Shown: positions 1 to 11,649, counted from the stretch's first letter. The stretch is DNA of 64,000 nucleotides from Kitagawia praeruptora (GCA_037693485.1 CM075354.1:57459501-57523500); one strand, 5' to 3'. The notes: generated by a model from the letters alone, not told the origin. Made by a program: numbers and translations.

Positions 1-600
1 TTGAAAAGAAGCACGTACTTCTACTAATTAAATAGTACAGGAACAAATTTCTATAAAATAAATTAAAATAGGAAATTAAAATATTTATAATAACATTTTA
101 AATATCTTTTTGAATATTTTAAAAATGAATGGAAGGAGAAAATTAATAATTTTATTTTTTTAAAATGCAAAAATAATAACACAAAAAATAATAATTAGTG
201 TGTAACGTTTTAAAGTTTGCAAGCTTAAAGTTTTGATAACTAGCAGATGTGGCATTCCTGATCGGGTGGGGTGATGCTTGGGTTGGAGCAATTTAATATT
301 GGTGACTCCCTGAGAAGTCCCCTTTTTTTAAAAATTATTTTATTATTTTATTATTTTGAATTTATTTTTTAAATTTGCAAACAATGGTAAAAATAGGAAT
401 TTAAAAAAAAGGAGGAAGAATTGCTTTATTTTTTTTTATTATTTGGAATATATCTTTTTTAATATTTTGAAATTGCAAACAATGGAAAGAATAGGAATTT
501 TAAAAAGAATGGAGGAAGTTTTTTTTTTTAATATTTTTCATTTTTAAAATACAAAAATTGTAATATAAAATAAAAGAGATGAAAAACAAATGAATGTCAC
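1..600. other. AT-rich intergenic DNA, no gene
   Basis: The stretch is dominated by A and T runs. Near 240-320 there is a slightly richer patch, but no reading frame, terminal inverted repeat or RNA-gene signal could be recognised. The short frames are low-complexity lysine, phenylalanine and asparagine tracts. Confidence 0.6.
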
Positions 601-628
601 TGGAGCTTCTGTCCATTTTCTAGATGGC

Positions 629-960
629 GCAATGTTTCATTGCGACTACCTCAATGAAAAATGTTTCATTGAGGTAGCAGCAATGAAACATTGCGGTAGT
701 CATAACCTTTCATTGCGACTACCTCAATGAAAAATGTTTCATTGAGATAGCAGTAATGAAACATTGCGGTAGTCATAACCCTTATTTGGCGAGCTTGCAT
801 TTATTGTGTCAACCACCAACCACAACTATCACATTTAAAGCATTTAAAGTTGGAGGAAAAAGTGATTTTTGTAATGACTACCTCAATGATGCATTGCGAC
901 ACTAAAGACTACAACAACGGTTCATTGCGCCTACTTCAATGAAACACTGAGGTAGTCATG
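629..960. repeat. Cluster of hairpin-forming inverted repeats built on CAATGAAACATTG
   Basis: Two adjacent palindromic units (about 629-697 and 707-768) each have arms combining GCAATGTTTCATTGC with CTACCTCAATGAAA. A third, looser set of the same words lies at about 869-960. The same words recur at 6861-6905. The units could fold into long hairpins. No coding content is seen. They may be a fragment of a foldback-type MITE; the family is not recognised. Confidence 0.75.
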
Positions 961-1072
961 TGGCCCATTTTCTATTTTTAAAATTTAATTATTAAAATAT
1001 ACACGTGACATCATAATAAATTAATTTAAAATTTGAAATATCTTCAATGCTAAGTTATAAATATTTTTTTTT

Positions 1073-1155
1073 GATAGTTACAACAGACGCACATCCCAAG
1101 ATTCGAACTCTTGACCTCTCTTAGAGAAGCCAAAAGCTCAAACCACTACACCAAC
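1073..1155 (-). mobile_element. tRNA-derived SINE, 3' part (interrupted by the LTR at 1156-5539)
   Basis: On the reverse strand there is a pol III A box TGGTGTAGTGG (1143-1153) and a B-box-like AGTTCGAATCT (1099-1109), spaced as in tRNA-derived SINEs. The remaining 5' end lies beyond the LTR insertion at 5545-5554. The flanks AGTTATAAATATTTTTTT (from 1053) and AGTTATGAATATTTTTTT (from 5555) match in 17 of 18 positions, which suits a SINE target duplication. Total SINE length is about 93 bp. It is not a functional tRNA, because the cloverleaf arms do not pair. Confidence 0.65.
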
Positions 1156-1627
1156 TGTAACGACCGGGAAAATTACGTGTAATTTATTATATTAAAATAT
1201 ATTTTTAGTTGATTTTACTGTGTGTTAGTTTATTTTTAATGCATTTAAACGCGTTATAATTTTTATTAAATAGGAAAATTATCCCATACGTATTATGTGA
1301 CTTCTATGTATCATAGGATATTTTATTTTATTTTTCTATAATTTTTATATTTTTAAAATACAGTTAGTTCGCATTTAATTTCTGGACCCAGCCCCTGTAC
1401 TGAATTCGAGGCATTGTTTTTGATAAAATTATTTTTATATAGGATATTTAAAAATGAATTATTTTGTAATTTATGTAATATTCGTAATTTTTGGGAAATT
1501 TTGACATTTATATTATATTTGTTTAAAAATAAAAATTGTACATTTTTATCCCATAAAAATTATTTTTAAGGCTTAATAATTTTAATTAGGGGTTAAAAAT
1601 ATTTTTGTGGTATTAATTTTTGGTTAA

Positions 1628-1635
1628 TATAAATA
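1628..1635 (+). promoter_or_regulatory. TATA box of the solo LTR
   Basis: TATAAATA followed by GCAGC lies about 470 bp into the LTR, a plausible pol II core promoter at the U3/R boundary. Strand follows the LTR orientation, which is itself inferred from this box. Confidence 0.45.
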
Positions 1636-2625
1636 GCAGCAGATTTATTTTTATTAATTAAAATAATCAGAAAATCAAATTTTCTATTTTAATTTTCTTG
1701 AAATTGTAAGAGAATTGTTCTTGGTGTTTTTGAGGATCAATCAGCCTTTTGAAGGTGATTCCGGGATCCAAATCTCTTGTATGAGTAACCAAACTGAATC
1801 TCATGATATATATTACATGTTTATGTGGGTGTTGATATGTGTGTATGCCTCGATCAAAAATTTTATTTTTTTTATTTAATTTCGAATGAATTAAATTTGG
1901 TGTTGATTGTAGGATGATTTGTTGTTTATGTGGTTAGTTCCTACAGATTTCTTATGCTTCCTGGAATTTAATTATGATTTTTAATTGAGTTTAGTGTGGG
2001 TGACTTCTAATTTTGATTTTTCCGGCTTGGTTGTTAATTGTTTGAAGTTCTTGAAGTTCTCGTAGTTTGGTGGAGGATTTAAGGTCATCGGAAATCTTTT
2101 GAAACTCGCCGGAGAGCTTCAGTTTTTGCCGGAATCGGCTAACGTTTGGCCGATTTCTGCGTTTGATGTAGTGGTTAGATTGTGGGTTTGATTTGGAACG
2201 TGTTACGAGCTTAAAACTGTAGAAAGGGTGTGGTTTTGGCCTCGCCGGAGTGTGGCGGATTTTTGTCGCCGGCGTGAACAGTAATCGGGGGGGTGTTTCT
2301 GAATCTGTGATGAAGGAAGATGATGGACGGTTTTAAAAAAAAATTATTTTAATTTTATTTAATTTTAAGAATCCTTTAAATAATTCTGAATTTAATTATA
2401 AAATTTAGAAAATTATTTTCTGAAAATATTTTAGAAATTCAGAATTTATTTCTGAATTATGTTTTTAATTTTTAAAAATTATTTTATTATTTATTTTTAA
2501 TTCAAAAATAATTAAGAATTAAATATTTTTAATTATACTATTTAATTTCAAATAATGATTTAATTAATTTAATTATTTTATAAATGTAATCATTTATTAA
2601 ATAATTTTATTAATTAATTATTAGT

Positions 2626-3459
2626 GAGAAAATGACCAAAATACACCACTTTTATAGTCTTCCTGCCCAAAATACCCGTAGGCGGGAGCGTCCGCCCAAA
2701 TTGTCCATGGAGTACGCATGTTCAGCTGGCGCAACCTATGATACGCATTCTGAAAATGCGCATCTGGGGTAACGCATCTCCCAGATGCGCAATGACCTCA
2801 GCTAACGTCATTTTTTTCATTTCTTCTCAAACGTCTCCGGCGAGCTCCAATCGCCTCTCCGTTTCGTCTTCTTCGTTCAGCACATTCCGGCATCCTCCAC
2901 AACTACTGAGCATATCAAAAGGAAGCCCATACCTCACTCTCCATCTTGCCATCTTGATTTTGTGATTTCTGGCCCCGCAAGGGGCACATATGAACGAATC
3001 GGAAAATGGGATCGGAAAAACGAGCTTGGTTTGGGTATTTACAATCCGGCGAAACAAACTAAAATCGAATGGGACAGCCTTGTATAGGGGAAGAAAACGA
3101 ACATTTTGGTGTATAATACGTGTTTGCTCGATTGCTGGAATGGACTGAACGAAGGCTGGCCGGAAAACGTAAAAATTCGCTCCGATTTTCGTCTCTCTCT
3201 CGTCTGTGGAGACGATGAACAGTGAACGTGTTGCGCATTCTGAAGATGAGTATTAGCTGTTACGCATTACCAAGATGCGTATCTTGAATACGCATGTGAC
3301 CCCAAGCTACAGAGTTGTAAAGACCACGCATTTTTCACATGCGTGTACTGTGTACGAATGTGAAGAATGCGTGGTCGGTGGGTAAAAAGGACGGATGTTC
3401 CCGCATGTGGGTATTTTGGGCAGCTGGAATTAAAATGTAGGTATTTTGGTTTTTCACCC
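2626..3459. mobile_element. Mutator-like non-autonomous element (MITE), 834 bp
   Basis: Terminal inverted repeats of about 55 bp with gaps share the words CCAAAATAC and GCCCAAAATACCC at both ends. The element is bounded by the perfect 9-bp direct repeat ATTATTAGT (2617-2625 and 3460-3468), the target-duplication size of Mutator elements. Inside are several copies of TACGCATT or its complement ATGCGTA. A GC-richer core (about 2800-3230) contains serine/arginine-coding-like sequence on both strands. No transposase is present. A related copy is at 30209-30681. Confidence 0.85.
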
Positions 3460-5572
3460 ATTATTAGTTGATTTTAATTAATTTAATTAGGATTATTTAA
3501 TTTTTAATTAACCAATTTCCTGTTTAAAAATAGTTTTAATTGCTCGAAAATTTCAGAAAATGTTTTAAAAATCCCAAGTTGGATTTTATTCCAAAATTGT
3601 GATTTAAAATTGTTTTAAAAATATTTCTTTAGTCCAGTTGAGTTCCGAATTGAGTTGTTAGACCGACTTTGTGAAAATTTCGTGTTATATGCCATCTAAA
3701 AATTATTTGAATTGTGTGTTATTATTTTTTGATTATATGTTAGTGATTTGTAAATATTCTAGGAATAATTTGAGTGCTCTTTTATTTGTGAGTCGTATCT
3801 GCTATGTGTTGATTGGTTACGTGACAAGTATATATGTATTTAATTCGAGGATTAAGTATTGGTCTCGAGGGTTAAGTGTTATATTTATATTTGTATTTCT
3901 TTATCGAGGATTAGAATAAATCTTTCGAGGATTAATTGGGAGTATTGACTTAGGTTTGTCGGTGGAGATAAGTAGATGTTAAATGAAGAAGGTGGAGAGG
4001 GATGCAGCATTGTTTGTGGATTGTTGGATTTATTGTGAGGTGTTTTAACACCGGGAAAACGTCTATGTTCAAAGGGGATATTTTCAATTATTTTCTTCCG
4101 ACAGAGATATTGGTAAGCAGGGTTAATATGTTCGAATGGAGTTTGTAAGTGTTTATAAAAGTAGAACTTGATGTCTGAAGACTGATGTACCAGCTTATGT
4201 TTGACTATAGAAGTAGACGCGCGGGCTCGATGTCGGCGGATCAGACTCGTGGCAACCGCTAAAGCATAAACCAAAGCATGAATAAAGCAGAGGACATGAG
4301 GACGTGAGATAGAAGAAAAAGATAGTTGTATTACTTCGGCGTTACATAATAGCTAAGGACCAGAGGCAAGTATTTTCTTGATCATCCTAAACACTTTTTA
4401 TTTTCTGTTTCATTTATTCATATCATGACAAATAGTTATTGTTCAGAGCTATTTGTAATTCTTAAATTTTTTGTGCGAACACAGTTGGTTTTTATTGGTA
4501 CCCTTGATGTGGGGAATTGTTTAAGATAAACTCTTCATGTCTTTATTATCGTAGTAAATAATAGGGATGTGAACTGTATGTGAAACTAAGCATTTCCTGT
4601 TGAATTCGGAATTGCTCTATTGGATTGGCAAATGGTAAAGCGTAGGAGGCCACGTTAAATAATTGGTACAGCTATATTTAAGGAGGATATGGTAACCATA
4701 CCATCTTCCTATAGGCTAACATTACTTGCCTATTTTGGTACCCTCATGAAATCCGGGTTATACACACGGGTATAGAAATGTACCGGTGGTAGTATAAAGG
4801 GTCCCATTGCTTTTGAACCTGATCAGGGGGCAATGGTGGTTCGTCTTTATTTTTTTATATATCCAATCCATATCGCCCGAATGGCTATTATATATTGTGA
4901 GTTGACAGATGATTCATTTTTATGACATGCCAAATGATTTCAGTTATGGTTTGAATTATTTCACAGTTGTTGATTCAGTTTGCTCTATAAACTGTTTTAC
5001 ATTTCAGTTGATTTTATGCCCCACTTATCCTGGTTTTATATCAAAAATTTTATACGCTTGCTGAGCATTTCTTTCACTCATACTTGCTGTTGTAAATTCT
5101 AACATTTCAGTAAAGTAGTTTGGCGAGACTTATCCGCACAGTTCAGAAAGAGAAGAAGCGTGATGCTATTTCGAAGATGACTTGGCTCAGGATGTCTGGA
5201 TTTAGTGTAAGATCTGTTTTATATGATTGAGTTCAAATATTTATTACTATTATGAAATAGTTTAGTTGGTCTGGCGTACTTCTTATTGATGTTACACCAG
5301 TGGCTTAAGATTTGATCAAAGAGATATTGTAAAGAAGGAATGCTTTCTATTTAATGGAATTTGGATTCTTGTTTCTGGCCCTATAACCTTAAAAGATCTT
5401 GGTTTGTTTGGGGTCACAGATGTTATATTTCCAGTGTTGGACAATCACAAGTGAGTGATTATTATTAACCAGATGTTTTATTTTGAGGATTTTTGCGTGA
5501 CAATCAAATCTTCTGACCCCGGATTTGGGGGGTGTCACACCAACACACGCACCTAGTTATGAATATTTTTTT

Positions 5573-6684
5573 CTAACCTATGTATTTAATTAAAAATATT
5601 TAATCTAGATATAGTGGGAGACATGTGAAACAATCATTTTAAAATATCTCGAATTTATATTGAGTAAAATGTGTATATAGTTATTTAGTTGTTCTTATTT
5701 TAATAATATTCGGTAATGAATTTTACCTTACTTCCACTAATAAACCTATCAATATTATCAATTATGAGGTGTTTCAAAAAAAAATATTATCAATTATGAG
5801 GAGATTCAATAAATTTATTCTTGAACACAATTAGAAATTGCTAGGGTTTAGGGTTTCAATTTTAGAATTTTTAAAAATATTTCTCGACGATCCAACCATA
5901 CAGATGTCAAGATCCATCCTATTTAATGTTATTGCCAAAATTTCAGAAAAAATAAATTTATTTGATTTGGTAATTTAACGATCAACTAGTACTTTGACAA
6001 GTACCCCAAAACAAGGTTTCATCCTTGATCGTGTTTCAATTTTTTTCAAAATATTTTTCAACGATCCAACCATAAGGATGTCAAGATCCATCCTTTTTAA
6101 TCTTTTTTTCCCAAAATTTTAGAAAAACATAAATTTATTTGATTTGGTAATTTAATGGTCAACTAGTATTTTGACTAGTACCCCAAAACAGGATTTCGTC
6201 CCAATTCGTATTTTGATTTTTTTTCAAAATATTTTTTGACAACATATAATTCAATTCAGAGTATTTAACCTAAATATAGTGAGAGACATGTGAAACGTTC
6301 ATTTTAAAAACATCTTGAACGACTATTGAGTAAAATACAATATAGTTTTGTATTTATTTTGCTTGTAAAAATATTATGTGATGTTTAAAATAAAATTGTG
6401 TGTTTACATTCGTGTCCCTATTTATTCATTAACTCGTTCATTATGAACAATTTTTAAAATTTAATAAATAAATATTTTAAAAATTAATAATTAATTCAAT
6501 TTTAATAAAAAATAACAATTTATTCAATTTTAAAAAATATTCATAATTAACGACTTTCGAAATCTGGATAGTAAGGTCTATCGTCAAAATGTAATAAGGT
6601 CAATCGTCTAAATTAGTTCAAATTGTTTCATTATTTTTAAAATTTAGTCAAATTACACATTTTTTAATCAAAATGTAAATTTCA

Positions 6685-6716
<32 letters not shown>

Positions 6717-6740
6717 ATATAGTTTAATTTTGAAATTATA
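5573..6740. repeat. Duplicated intergenic block with internal tandem repeat and TA microsatellite
   Basis: A stretch of about 180 bp (roughly 5867-6050) is repeated directly at about 6051-6215; both contain the words GATCCAACCATA and GATGTCAAGATCCATCC. A second direct repeat flanks it: about 5595-5700 and 6258-6360, both with GAGACATGTGAAAC. A TA microsatellite runs from about 6699 to 6721. No gene is seen. Confidence 0.75.
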
Positions 6741-6748
6741 ATCAGTTA

Positions 6749-6845
6749 AGTTTGAGTTGGTGGAGTGGTTAAAGTCATGGTCTCTTTAACTTGAGATCAG
6801 GTATTCGATCACCAGTCTATTGCTAAGGGTAGCTTTGTATTTAAA
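6749..6845 (+). mobile_element. tRNA-derived SINE fragment
   Basis: A perfect pol III A box TGGTGGAGTGG (6758-6768) is followed 33 bp later by a B-box-like TATTCGATCAC (6802-6812). The arms do not fold into a tRNA. The ends are not well defined and no target duplication was found. The promoter words resemble those of the SINE at 1073-1155, so both may belong to one tRNA-derived group. Confidence 0.5.
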
Positions 6846-6965
6846 ATAAATATGTGGAAGTAAATGAAACATTGCGGCTACCTCAATGAAACATTGAGGT
6901 AACCCTTTCTCCCAACCGTTGGATTAATTTTCAACGATCCAGATTTGTTGGTTGTATAATTTTTG

Positions 6966-8094
6966 GTATTGCTCATATGAGGGCACTAACTGATATCAGA
7001 TATGAGATCTAATTCTATCCACACAATTTTGAATTATTTTTAATTTGAATCATTCATTTTTATCACACCTAACCCCAATACACACCTAGCTTTTTCTTTC
7101 CTCATCCTACTTCCTTCCTCCCTCTCCAAAAATAACCTATGATCATTGTCATCGAACTCCGTCCGTCATCACCATCATTGATTCCGATAACACCACACAC
7201 ACATCAAATTCGGTTCAAAATTTATGCAACCGTAACCACTCCGATCAAATCTACATCGTTTCAACATTGCCATCATCATAACACTTAATTTACACCATTT
7301 CAGATATGTTCATCATCAACACAGACGGTTGGTGATTTTCTTGAAAATCTGGTGATTTTTTAATTTTTTCTCTAATTTATGTTGATATTATGATAATTTT
7401 TTATTGTAATTGGTGATTACATTACAATGAAGTTGATGGCGTCCATAGCAACAAAGATATTGGTAAATGGAGGTTGTGTGATGGTTATAGTGATTTTTGT
7501 TTAAATTTGGTGATTTTCAGTATGATGATGTATTTTTGGTGGTGGATAAAGCTGGCAACCAAAGATAGTGGGGTGTAGTGGTTTGGTTACAATGATTTTC
7601 GTTTAATTATCATAATTTAATAAAATATTGGTGAATTTTAATTTAAGGTGGTCGTAAGTGGTCTCCGGAGGTGATGGTCGGAGATGGGTGATCGAATGTG
7701 ATTCGCCGAAAGTGATGGTTGAAATAGGAGAAAATGATGGTCATATTTAAGGATGGTAATAAAATTGATGAGCGATGTAAGATTAAGATATACTCCTTCT
7801 GTCCATTGTTTACGTTTGGGATAAAGGGCTTGGCACACATTTTAAGACTCCTATAAAGTATATTTCCATAATTTATATTTAAATATTTTTTCTTCTGAAT
7901 AAAAATTTAATGTTTAAATTTTTATTCAAAAAAAAAATTAAAAATAAGTTATGAAACTATATTTTATATACACCTTAAAATGCATGCGAAACAGTACTGA
8001 TAACATGTAAAGAAATGGATGGGACAAAGGGAGTAATATATAAATGAATGGTTAAAATTAAATCTCCTATCTCATATTAGTGAAGAGCATGACT
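6966..8094. mobile_element. TIR element related to the one at 13147-14338
   Basis: The left end (GCTCATATGAGGGC, then ATGAGATCTAATTC) and right end (AAATCTCCTATCTCATAT, then AGAGCATGAC) are imperfect inverted repeats. The left subterminal region and the interior, with repeated GGTGATTTT and a CTCCGGAGGTGATGGTCGG stretch, resemble the 1.2-kb element at 13147-14338. No transposase is present. No clean target duplication was found, so both boundaries are approximate. A Stowaway MITE is nested at 7793-8033. Confidence 0.5.
7793..8033. mobile_element. Stowaway MITE (Tc1/mariner type), 241 bp
   Basis: The ends are CTCCTTCTGTCC and GGGACAAAGGGAG, the usual Stowaway CTCCCTCCGTCCC termini, with TA on each side as target duplication. 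Internal sequence is AT-rich with pairing arms. It lies inside the larger TIR element at 6966-8094. Confidence 0.8.
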
Positions 8095-9700
8095 CCATCA
8101 AACTATAACTTTTAAATTATAAATAACATGTATGAAAACATTTTATATATATTTTTTAAACAGTCCGATGTACTGAAATTATTTCAATACATAAGCTCAT
8201 TTATGTGTAAATATATGGTCCGATAAAATGAACCATGAAAATTATAAAGAAAATTTTATGTGTTAATGATATGAATCACTATTAACGATTTTAACATTTC
8301 CGATTAGTTTGTATATATTATTGTCGATACTAGCTTATAACCCATGCAATGCATAAATTTTTTTTTAATAGATATAATTATATTAATTTTTTTAATTTAT
8401 ATGTTATTAATGTACATATCTAATTGTTATTAAATAAATAATATTTATAAGATTTTACACATTCGATTTAATATTTGTATTCTATTTTGAATTCTTAAAA
8501 TTTGATTTGTACGATTTTACAACCACGTGCAATTCACAAAATAATCTTTAATTTAGTGATGATTTAACAATTATGTTCTAATTAGACCTACGCAGAAACA
8601 AAATAGGGAAGAAATTGACGATTTTTTATGTTGAAATAATAATAAGGGTATTTAGTGAATTCTACTTATAATTCGTTTTGATAATCAAAATACCCCTGTT
8701 ATTATTTGAAAATAGTTCTACTAACAACCAAATACATACAATTTTAATAATAAATGTATAAGAGATTTTGTCCAAAACTTTGATCGGTAGTCTGGTCCTC
8801 TGTACGACAAAATAAATAAGAACCGTTAGATCTTAAAATAAATAGATGAAAACCGTTGGATCTAGTATAAAAAATATTTTATATTTTAATTTGTTATAGA
8901 CTAAAAAGTGTATTTATATTGAAATACAAAAAGGTGTATGTCAATGATTTAAATAATATATAATTAGATTATCTACATTGAATAGTATTAGCAATGTAGG
9001 TATTCTACATTGAATAGCATTAGCAATGTATCGTAATAAAATTTTCTTTTGAGATTCTGAGTGTTTCCATTTTAATAATAGTTATTAGATCATCGTTAAA
9101 TTAAAGATATTTTTATGAGTTTCGTGTGGATTGTAAAATCATCCAAATCTGATTTCTAGATCTCAAGATAGAGCTCAAATATTAAATATGAATTTTTTTT
9201 TAATACTAATAAAAAATGGATAAAATTCAATTCTAATACAACCTTTTTTAATTATATCATTTTCAGATTACAATTTTCTTTTTAAAATTTATTTCTAATA
9301 CAACCGTTTTTGATTAATCCTTTTTAGATTATAATTTTCTTTCTAAAATTCACTTCTAATGCAAAATTTTATAATTATATCCTATTTAGATTATCGTTTT
9401 CTCTTTTAATATGATATATTATTTATCGTCTATTTTTAAGAATATTAAATTCGATGGTTGAGATTATTTTGATAGTATAGTGACAAAAATTATGGATAAG
9501 ATATATTTTATGCTTGTAATATATAATGATATAATATATATGTTAATATATTAATATGAAAAAATGTAGAGATTTGCCTTTAATGTTCTTATCAATTAAA
9601 ACGAAGTGTTGTGTTATTATGTTAATTTTATTATTAAAAATTAGAAATTTGTTATATAAACAATTATGATATTGTAATAAACTTGAGAATTATTTCTCCG
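8095..9700. other. AT-rich intergenic DNA with a three-unit tandem repeat
   Basis: No gene is seen. About 9205-9415 holds three diverged tandem copies of a unit of about 77 bp, each with TTCTAATACAAC or a variant and AGATTAYAATTTTCTTT. A short doublet with GAATAGYATTAGCAATGTA lies at about 8965-9020. The left edge carries a reverse-strand Helitron-like end at 8330. Confidence 0.6.
8330..8356 (-). mobile_element. Helitron-like 3' terminus, reverse strand
   Basis: Read on the reverse strand, an imperfect hairpin TATGCATTGCATGGG is followed by TTATAAG and CTAG and then T, the order seen at plant Helitron 3' ends. The element would extend rightwards from here, but its 5' TC end could not be placed. 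The stem is less perfect than that at 29299-29315. Confidence 0.5.
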
Positions 9701-9710
9701 TTAATGGGAA

Positions 9711-9901
9711 GAAAAATGCTAGAGGTACCAAATTAGGTACCAAAAATTGTCACCAAATGACTTGTCTTTATTGTGATTGGTTATCATTATAATGGGCCCG
9801 CCAGGGCCAACCAATTAAAACATCCCAATATGACAAATATTTAATGCCATGTCATTTGGTGACAAATTTTGGTACCTAATTTGGTACCTCTAGCACTACT
9901 C
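9711..9901. mobile_element. Mutator-like MITE, 191 bp
   Basis: Terminal inverted repeats match at 43 of 44 bases (9718-9761 against 9851-9894) and contain GCTAGAGGTACC. The 9-bp direct repeat TAATGGGAA (9702-9710 and 9902-9910) flanks the element. The short loop contains GGGCCCGCCAGGGCC. Confidence 0.85.
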
Positions 9902-9910
9902 TAATGGGAA

Positions 9911-10769
9911 AGCGGTTATTTATCGGTTATTATGATGAGCGTCCGCAATTGGACTGATTTTTTGAACATCCTTGACTCCTTGTTATAAATGATTTCTTTT
10001 ATCTCATTTAAACACAACACAAATATGAAGATCAAGATTTCCTCTGCAAACAGCCATCCCTAGTTGGGACTTGGGAGACTGAAACCCCATACATGACTGA
10101 TGAACAGAGATCAGAGGCACCATAGTCATGGGTATAAACATATATAATACTCATAATTGTTATAAGGACCACCTGGAAATTACCAAAATACCAACAACCT
10201 TTACACACTAGTTTGGCGATTATGGTTAGAGGCTAGGTCAGTCATGTCCCAGATCCATCCCTCATCTTTCATTCTCAAAACCTTTGTTTCTTTATTACTT
10301 GTCCCATTTTCTGCAACAACCAACACCATTACTTCCCACATAACTACAAATAACACACACTATTCTGCATGGATGCTTCTGGTCTCACATTTACTCATCA
10401 ACGCCCATATCTGTATTACTTTTTTAAGCAGTAGTAGATTTAATGTTTTCGAAAATTTCTTCTCAATTATAAATTCATCTGATCCCTGAAACTTATCTAC
10501 AATGTATCTGTACATATGCGTACGTACAGAGAAGTAAAGTTAAATAAACAAGAGTCGTGCTCCATAGCCACCCGGCCTGTCATGAGAAGGACATGAAACG
10601 CTGAAAAGTAGTAATGGGCAGTTGTCCCCGTATTTGCTGCCTTCTTAAATGAAAATTATACAAGTACAATTATATACGAGTACATAGTAGGAGTACATTG
10701 AAAATTTAAAATTTTGAATTTGGTTTAAATATAATTTATTTAAAATAAAAGTCACCATACTCTCGTTAA
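9911..10769. other. Intergenic DNA, no gene recognised
   Basis: The 81-codon frame at 10244-10489 has a hydrophobic start but no recognisable domain, and nothing around it supports a gene. No RNA gene or transposon ends are evident. Confidence 0.5.
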
Positions 10770-11137
10770 GAGCCGGTTTGGCTTGGGTTTTAAGCCCATG
10801 CAATTTAAAGTGATTTTTGACTTTAAGCAAAAAATTGTATGCTTGTGTAATAAATTAAAAAAATGACTTAAAACTTAAAAAAAATAGCTTAAGGCCAAAG
10901 TTGATAGTACAGTAGATACTTTTTTAAACTATTTTTTTTTATAAAAGTTAATATTATTATTCAAATTAATATTATCAATTTTTTTTTTATTTTAACATTT
11001 TCAATAATTCATAAATTATCCATTATACAAAATTATTCAAACAATATCAACTTAAAAGTTTCAATTTTTATTTTCCATTTATCATTTTAAGTAACTTTAA
11101 ATCACAGATAATAATTTAAAATTCATCCAAACCACTC
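10770..11137. mobile_element. Tourist-like MITE (PIF/Harbinger type), 368 bp
   Basis: The ends are GAGCCGGTTTGG and CCAAACCACTC, which are imperfect inverted repeats, with TAA on both sides (10767-10769 and 11138-11140) as the 3-bp target duplication of the PIF/Harbinger group. The interior is AT-rich and non-coding. Confidence 0.6.
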
Positions 11138-11178
11138 TAAACATATTTAAACCGGATCTAAAGCTCAATAATCAATAT

Positions 11179-11641
11179 CAGTATTCCAGAAATCGCTAGG
11201 CGGCCCATTAAATATTATTTAAATATTTAAATATTATTTTAAAAATTTAAATATTTAAATATTATTTTAAATATTTTGCCAATTTTTGAATTTTTATTTT
11301 AAATATTGGATTAATCGGATCATTAATCGGAGCATTAATCGGTTATATTTAAATATTATTTTAAATATTTTTGTCAAATATTTTGCCAATTTTTGAATTT
11401 TTCAACGTATTTTGCTGATTTTTTCCGATTTTTGACCGCCTAGACCGATTTTTTGACCGCCTAGGCCGATTTTTTTATCGGCTAGGCCGATTTTTGACCG
11501 CCTAGGCCCGATTTTTGATCGATTTACACAAAAAAAACGTTTTTTTAACTGCCTAAGTCCGAATCGGGACGTTTTGATGGCGCCTAGCGCCTAGGCGAGG
11601 CATCGCGTAGGCGGCCGCCTCAGCCGATTTTTACAACACTG
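11179..11641. mobile_element. hAT MITE, 463 bp
   Basis: The terminal inverted repeats start CAGTATTCCAGAAATCG and, on the other strand, CAGTGTTGTAAAAATCGG. A perfect 8-bp duplication ATCAATAT (11171-11178 and 11642-11649) shows hAT transposition. The right half is made of repeated CGCCTAGGCCGATTTTTGA-type words and is much richer in G and C than its surroundings. There is no transposase. Confidence 0.85.
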
Positions 11642-11649
11642 ATCAATAT

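Larger units (their letters stand above)
1156..5539 (+). mobile_element. 4.38-kb solo LTR, probably of a Gypsy element
   Basis: The segment begins TGTAACGACC and ends GGGTGTCACA, the TG...CA form of an LTR. It is flanked by a perfect 5-bp duplication CCAAC at 1151-1155 and 5540-5544. No gag or pol coding sequence lies inside and there is no second copy in the window, so it reads as a solo LTR left by LTR-LTR recombination. Very long LTRs with these ends are typical of plant Gypsy lineages such as Tekay or Ogre/Tat; the lineage is inferred. A Mutator-like MITE is inserted at 2626-3459. The frames at 3671-4274 have no recognisable domain. Confidence 0.8.

Noticed and set aside
1073..1155. tRNA gene on the reverse strand
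   Set aside because: A and B boxes are present, but the acceptor and anticodon arms do not pair and the SINE-style target duplication explains it better.
6749..6845. tRNA gene on the forward strand
   Set aside because: Only the promoter boxes fit; the cloverleaf does not form.
10244..10489. Secreted peptide gene
   Set aside because: A hydrophobic N-terminus alone is not evidence; no promoter, homologue or splice pattern is visible.
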